DNA of 64,000 nucleotides from Methylotenera oryzisoli (GTDB lineage: Bacteria > Pseudomonadota > Gammaproteobacteria > Burkholderiales > Methylophilaceae): contig CAMDTL010000007.1 of NCBI GenBank assembly GCA_945907735.1, forward strand, positions 1 to 64,000, read 5' to 3'. A model generated the notes under the pieces. It saw nothing but the letters and a program-made list of their open reading frames with translations. It was not told the origin of the DNA and did no database searches. A program made the position numbers and the translations under genes. This document shows, piece by piece, positions 60,610 through 64,000 of the stretch (position 1 is the first letter of the stretch; each line of letters opens with the position of its first letter).

Positions 60610-61905
60610 TTACTGCGCGGCGACAGTAATGGTCACGAAATTTTCAGGTTTTACGCGTCGTTGAAACGCATCTTGAATTTTCCTAGCGGTCACTTTTGAA
60701 ATTTCTTTATTAAAATCATCAAGATAAGTCATTGGCAATTTATAAAAACCAATCACGCTCAAGTAATCCAAAATCTTGCCATTACTATCAATCCGCATAG
60801 GGAAGCCCCCAGTAATATTATCTTTTGCCGCTTTAAGCTCTTTCTCCGTTACCCCATTTTGCATAAATCTAGCCAAAGTAGCGTTCACCACTGTGAGCGC
60901 CTCGCTCGCTTGTTCTTTTTTGGTTTGCAAACCAATTTGAAATGGGCCCAGCTCGGCCATCGGCATAAAATAGCTGTACACGCTGTAAACCAACCCACGT
61001 TTTTCGCGCACTTCCTCAGTCAGCCGCGAAACAAAACCGCCACCACCCAAAATATAGTTGCCGACATAGAGTGAAAAATAATCCGCGTCGCCACGCTTAA
61101 GGCCTGGGTAGCCCAGCAAAATGTGCGCTTGTGAAGCAGGATGCTTAATATTTTGTACGCGGGCAGAAGTTGGTACAAGCACCTCTGAAATCTTTGTCAA
61201 TGTTGGCCCATGGGGCAGATCTTTTGAGATTTTTTCGGCAGTTTCACGCGCTTGTGGCTCTGTCATGTCGCCAATCAGCGCAATGACCGCACTTTTGGCG
61301 GTATAGAAAGTTTGATAAAAACTGACTAAATCGTCACGCTTCATCGCCATAATGGTGTCAATCTCGCCATTTTCATCCAAGCCATATGGATGATTTGGGT
61401 AGAGTGCCTGCATAAACGCTTTGTTCGAGATGCTTTCTGGTTGCATTGCGGCTTCTTTTAATCCTGCCACAATGCGCGTTTTTTCACGTTCCAAAATAGC
61501 CTGCGGAAAGTCTGGTTTATGCAAAATTTTATTAAAAGTTTCCAGTGCTTTTGCTTGCTCGCTAGTGAGTGTGCGCAACTTAAACGCGGCGCGATCTGCA
61601 TCCAACTCACCGCCAAAAATTGCGCCAATATCGGCAAATTTGTTAGTAATCACTTCTTCTGACATGGCTTCTGTACCTAGCGTCATCATATAACGTGTCA
61701 CCCCTGCTACACCCGATGTCGCTTTGGTATCGCGCGCACTGCCAGCGGGGAAATTCACCGCCAAATCGATAATCGGCAGGTCGTGATTCTCGACAAAATA
61801 CACTTCTGAACCGCTGCTGGTTTGCCAGTGTTGGATTTTAACTGCGGCGTTTGCTGTAAAGCCATACACAACAAAAAGTAAGGTAAGCACAATTTTATAA
61901 AACAT
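60610..61905 (-). CDS. M16 peptidase family protein, non-catalytic partner
   Basis: VKIQHWQTSSGSEVYFVENHDLPIIDLAVNFPAGSARD...TRYMMTLGTEAMSEE (HxxEH absent). Confidence 0.88.
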   Translation of the reverse strand: MFYKIVLTLLFVVYGFTANAAVKIQHWQTSSGSEVYFVENHDLPIIDLAVNFPAGSARDTKATSGVAGVTRYMMTLGTEAMSEEVITNKFADIGAIFGGELDADRAAFKLRTLTSEQAKALETFNKILHKPDFPQAILEREKTRIVAGLKEAAMQPESISNKAFMQALYPNHPYGLDENGEIDTIMAMKRDDLVSFYQTFYTAKSAVIALIGDMTEPQARETAEKISKDLPHGPTLTKISEVLVPTSARVQNIKHPASQAHILLGYPGLKRGDADYFSLYVGNYILGGGGFVSRLTEEVREKRGLVYSVYSYFMPMAELGPFQIGLQTKKEQASEALTVVNATLARFMQNGVTEKELKAAKDNITGGFPMRIDSNGKILDYLSVIGFYKLPMTYLDDFNKEISKVTARKIQDAFQRRVKPENFVTITVAAQ

Positions 61906-61924
61906 TTTTATTCTCTGAATTTTC

Positions 61925-63349
61925 TTAATGCGTGTGGGGTTGTCCGATGGGTTTCGCATTCGGATCAATCGGTTGCGGGTCTAGCGTTGCCACCGTCATA
62001 TTATCTTTAATCAGGTATTTCTTCGCCACCGCCTGAATTTGCGTTGAAGTCACCGCCTTCAATTTCTCAGAATATTCATCCAATAAGCGCCAACTGTAGC
62101 CCATGGTTTCAAGCTGACCGATTTGCATGGCTTGGTAAAACATCGAATCACGTTGGTAAATATCGGATGCAATCACCGCCACTTTTACGCGATCCAGCTC
62201 TTGCTGCGTCACACCGCCCGTTTTAATCAACTCAACTTGTGCAAGTAATGCAGCTTCTAATTCCGCCACGGTTTTGCCTTCAGAAGGCGTACCCACAAAC
62301 TCAAAAAGTGATTCACGTCCGCGTGAGGTACTGTCGTAACCCGCACCGACATCCACCGCCAAGGCGGTTTCGCGCACGAGTTTTTGGTTTAATCTAGCAG
62401 AATCATTACCACTGAGCACCCCCGCTAGAACATCCAATGCATAAGGCTCCCAGTCCTGTTCTGGCGTGATTGAAGCACTGGATAATTCAAACCCCACTAG
62501 CGTAGGCACATGGAAACCCATCGTCAAATACGGCAACTTGCCTGGTGCTTTTACCACCACGCGGCGCTCGCCAATTTGCACTGGCTCAGTTTGCGGTTTA
62601 CGCATAGGCAAAATATGCGACTTTAATGGGCCAAAATATTGCTTAGCAAGTTTTAAAACATCAGCCGTTTTTACATCACCAACCACCACAATCGTCGCGT
62701 TATTAGGCGCATACCACGTGCGATACCACTCACGCGCATCGGCGGCGGTCATGTTTTCCAAATCGTTCATCCAGCCCACCACTGGCCGTGCGTAAGGGTG
62801 CGCTTTAAACGCGGTCGCTTGAAATTGCTCATTCACCTTGGATTGCGGCTTGTCTTCGGTGCGCCAGCGACGCTCTTCCATCACCACTTGAATTTCTTTA
62901 ACAAACTCTGCATCAGTAATTTGTAAATTCACCATGCGGTCAGCTTCTAACTTGAATGATAGCGGCAATCTAGATTTTTCTAACTGCTGAAAATAACAAG
63001 TGTAATCTTGCCCAGTAAACGCATTTTCTTTACCGCCAGCGGCTGCAACCATGCGAGAAAACTGCCCTGCTTTCACTTTTTTTGTGCCTTTGAACATCAT
63101 GTGTTCCAGCACATGCGCCACGCCCGTTTTGCCATTCACTTCATCCAGCGCCCCTGCGCGATACCACACTTGCGACACCACGACTGGCGCACGATGATCT
63201 TCTTGCACCACAAGCTTTAAGCCATTGCTGAGCTTAAATTCTTGAATTTCTGCTTTTACCAATGCAGGCATGAGCATGCAAAACCCTAGCAGCAGGCTTG
63301 TTTTAAAATGTGTAAATTGCAAAATTTTTCCTATTATTTCCAAAGTCAT
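61925..63349 (-). CDS. M16 family zinc peptidase, catalytic partner
   Basis: Inverted zinc motif HVLEHMMFKGT; RLVVQEDHRAP-type N-terminus. Confidence 0.93.
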   Translation of the reverse strand: MTLEIIGKILQFTHFKTSLLLGFCMLMPALVKAEIQEFKLSNGLKLVVQEDHRAPVVVSQVWYRAGALDEVNGKTGVAHVLEHMMFKGTKKVKAGQFSRMVAAAGGKENAFTGQDYTCYFQQLEKSRLPLSFKLEADRMVNLQITDAEFVKEIQVVMEERRWRTEDKPQSKVNEQFQATAFKAHPYARPVVGWMNDLENMTAADAREWYRTWYAPNNATIVVVGDVKTADVLKLAKQYFGPLKSHILPMRKPQTEPVQIGERRVVVKAPGKLPYLTMGFHVPTLVGFELSSASITPEQDWEPYALDVLAGVLSGNDSARLNQKLVRETALAVDVGAGYDSTSRGRESLFEFVGTPSEGKTVAELEAALLAQVELIKTGGVTQQELDRVKVAVIASDIYQRDSMFYQAMQIGQLETMGYSWRLLDEYSEKLKAVTSTQIQAVAKKYLIKDNMTVATLDPQPIDPNAKPIGQPHTH

Positions 63350-63416
63350 CCTAATGACCCATTCTAATTTGCTTTAGTTCGTAGCAGCAATGTGAGATTA
63401 CGATTAAAATAGCACG

Positions 63417-64000
63417 ATGTTTGATTTTTTAAAAAAGAAACCCACCGAAGAAGCTGCAAAACCTGCGGAAACCACTACAACAAAGCCAGAAGAAGCAACG
63501 CAACCCGCTAGTTTTACGCAGCGACTTAAGCAAGGACTCTCCAAAACCCGCAATCTGCTTGGCTCACAGCTAAATAATTTATTCGGCGGCGGTAAAATTA
63601 ATGCGGAAACGTACGAAGAATTAGAAACGATTTTGCTAACCAGTGATATTGGCGTTGCCGCTACGCAAAAGCTTTTAGATAACTTAAAAAAACGCGTAAA
63701 GCGTGAGAATTTGGAAGACACTTCCGCACTAAAAGCAGCGCTGAAAGCTGAATTATTAAACGTTTTAACACCATTAGAAGTGCCGCTACAGACCAATACT
63801 CATACACCTTGCGTAATCATGCTGGCAGGTGTGAATGGCGCGGGTAAAACCACCACTATCGGCAAACTCGCCAAGTTATTTCAAAGCCAAGGCAACAGCG
63901 TGTTGATTGCCGCAGGCGATACATTTCGCGCCGCCGCCAGAGAGCAATTACAGGTGTGGGGCGAACGTAACAATGTACATGTGATTGCGTCCGAAGGCGG
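63417..64000 (+). CDS. ftsY: Signal recognition particle receptor FtsY (N-terminal part, runs off the right window edge)
   Basis: MFDFLKKKPTEEAAKP...VIMLAGVNGAGKTTTIGKLAKLFQSQGNSVLIAAGDTFRAAAREQL; absent from ORF track because no stop in window. Confidence 0.96.
   Translation, partial: MFDFLKKKPTEEAAKPAETTTTKPEEATQPASFTQRLKQGLSKTRNLLGSQLNNLFGGGKINAETYEELETILLTSDIGVAATQKLLDNLKKRVKRENLEDTSALKAALKAELLNVLTPLEVPLQTNTHTPCVIMLAGVNGAGKTTTIGKLAKLFQSQGNSVLIAAGDTFRAAAREQLQVWGERNNVHVIASEG

Overview
This 64 kb window looks like a housekeeping stretch of a betaproteobacterial chromosome. Gene content (MxaD-like protein next to a YVTN propeller lipoprotein, Entner-Doudoroff edd/eda, overall protein style) suggests a Methylophilaceae-type methylotroph, which is inference. 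Most of it is well-packed core genes: rng, maf, mnmA, nadC, ilvBHC, psd, glmM-folP-ftsH-rlmE, greA-carBA, dapB, bamE, fur, recN, nadK, hrcA, hemH, grpE-dnaK-dnaJ, gloA, coaD, rsmD, an M16 peptidase pair, ftsY. No tRNA, rRNA, CRISPR array or prophage was recognised. The accessory part is an LPS/envelope sector (about 32.8-53.4 kb). It holds heptose biosynthesis (hldD-gmhA-hldE-waaF), a decayed IS1595-type element, decayed glycan genes, a carbamoyltransferase, and a group of kinase-like proteins with unusual architectures: a tandem double kinase, a kinase-GT9 heptosyltransferase fusion and a WaaG-WaaP fusion. Other points of interest: (i) a ~36-40 bp dispersed repeat family with three intergenic copies and one apparently in frame inside nadC; (ii) TGTCAT...ATGACA mobile-repeat elements that appear to supply the waaF start codon and the rsmD C-terminus/stop; (iii) a G8 tract at the 5' end of hldE; (iv) gene relics (GspE/PilB N-terminus, GalE C-terminus, truncated glycosyltransferases); (v) structured leaders upstream of ilvB, carA and dnaJ; (vi) a multi-hairpin candidate ncRNA after mnmA. 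All calls were made by reading the sequence; no database search was run.
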